Virus record (IMG/VR): IMGVR_UViG_3300035034_000680
Span: 1-40,554 of that record
DNA: 40,554 bases
Direction: 5' to 3' (one strand)
From: a virus
The notes under the pieces are model-generated. The model ran no database searches. It had not been told where the DNA came from and saw only the letters and a program-made list of their open reading frames with translations. Positions within the stretch are counted from its first letter, which is position 1; each line of letters opens with the position of its first letter. A program made the position numbers and the translations under genes. Below, in pieces: positions 40,190 to 40,554 of this stretch.

Positions 40190-40554
40190 TTACGCACCGA
40201 ACAGAACGGCACCGAGACCAGTTTCCAGAATGGAGACGCCGCAAAGCGAGTCCAACACGACCAAGTGACGCTGGTAGTCACCGTCATACGAGATAGTGAT
40301 TCGCAGAGCGAGACCACCGTATGCCATAGTTGCCGTGATCGGGCCGCCCTTAGCAGGTTGCAGAGGACGCGACACGAACGTCAGAGCGTTCTGGTGGAAC
40401 CCAAAGTTGTACGAACCAGTGGGACCGTAGTTAACCGCAGCATTATCTGCAACAGCAACTTCCAGAGGTCGGTCCAGCCACATTTCACCATCCTGAACGT
40501 CGATGACGACGTAGACAGGATCGGTGCCATCACCGGCAGTACCGAACACAACCA
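40190..40554 (-). CDS. Major capsid protein, P22 coat-like, C-terminal part only
   Basis: The frame is open to the right edge, so the 5' part is missing; a GTG at 40549 is only the first possible start in view. Residues before the stop read NFGFHQNALTFVSRPLQPAK, GLALRITISYDGDYQRHLVV and LDSLCGVSILETGLGAVLFG. This 'N-l-a-F-H-k-N-A-f-a-l-v-x-R-P-L' and 'D-i-L-C-G-v' pattern is that of the P22 coat family C-terminus. It places the structural module upstream (right) of the tail genes, and portal, scaffold and terminase probably lie to the right. Confidence 0.88.
   Translation of the reverse strand, partial: VVFGTAGDGTDPVYVVIDVQDGEMWLDRPLEVAVADNAAVNYGPTGSYNFGFHQNALTFVSRPLQPAKGGPITATMAYGGLALRITISYDGDYQRHLVVLDSLCGVSILETGLGAVLFGA

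Noticed and set aside
1-40554. Integrase, attachment site, insertion sequences or lysogeny repressor
   Set aside because: No recombinase, transposase or classical repressor was recognised, so temperate life cannot be claimed from this window.

Overview
This window is a continuous piece of a tailed double-stranded DNA phage genome (Caudoviricetes). It is most likely siphovirus-type: there is a very long tape measure, a tail tube protein and a frameshifted pair of tail assembly chaperones, but no sheath or contractile baseplate genes. The genome is densely packed, with many 4-base ATGA overlaps. No integrase, transposase, CRISPR array, tRNA or rRNA was seen. The terminase genes probably lie beyond the right edge, next to the capsid gene, which is cut there. 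The host cannot be named from sequence alone. The cut gene at the left edge belongs, from memory, to a family I associate with Planctomycetota and similar environmental bacteria; this is weak evidence.

Layout, following transcription. From the right edge, on the minus strand: coat protein C-terminus (40554-40190), connector and completion proteins, tail tube, tail assembly chaperones G and G-T (joined by a -1 frameshift I deduce at 38276-38282), a minor tail protein, the 1401-residue tape measure, several small tail proteins, a 1124-residue tail hub-like protein and a 963-residue Cys-rich repeat protein. Next come two glycan-type or zinc-ribbon proteins and a holin-like/lipoprotein lysis cassette (to 22763). 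In the middle, a plus-strand unit (18481-22691) encodes a PrimPol/SF3 helicase, a dNMP kinase and a DnaQ-like exonuclease. It ends in a strong intrinsic terminator. It diverges from the leftward early genes across a 290-base AT-rich region, which is a candidate origin and promoter region. Leftward, again on the minus strand: ParB-like protein 1, an unknown 217-aa protein, SNF2 helicase, ParB-like protein 2, an unusual esterase fusion, family A DNA polymerase, SAP protein, dCMP deaminase, a methyltransferase, sulfotransferase and two glycosyltransferase genes, VRR-NUC nuclease, class II (B12) ribonucleotide reductase, NYN/PIN-like protein, papain-like protein and the Ala-rich protein cut at the left edge.

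The most striking signal is not a gene. A 13-base palindrome, GATTT-N3-AAATC, occurs 35 times exactly and about 38 more times with one mismatch, roughly every 0.5-0.6 kb over the whole window, on both sides of every module boundary and mostly inside genes. The spacer is not random: the central base is G or C in 30 of 35 exact copies, and A almost never follows GATTT on either strand (1 of 70 half-sites). The resulting form, GATTT-B-S-V-AAATC, resembles the operators of ParB-family proteins such as KorB and Noc. The phage also encodes two ParB-like proteins, and palindromes sit just upstream of the ribosome binding site of one of them. I propose a genome-wide phage DNA-marking, organising or silencing system built from a ParB-like protein and dispersed sites. 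This is inference.

The replication and nucleotide genes form a nearly self-sufficient set: primase-helicase, proofreading polymerase, SNF2 translocase, nucleases, B12-dependent reductase, dCMP deaminase and dNMP kinase. The sulfotransferase/glycosyltransferase cassette suggests modification of a surface glycan.
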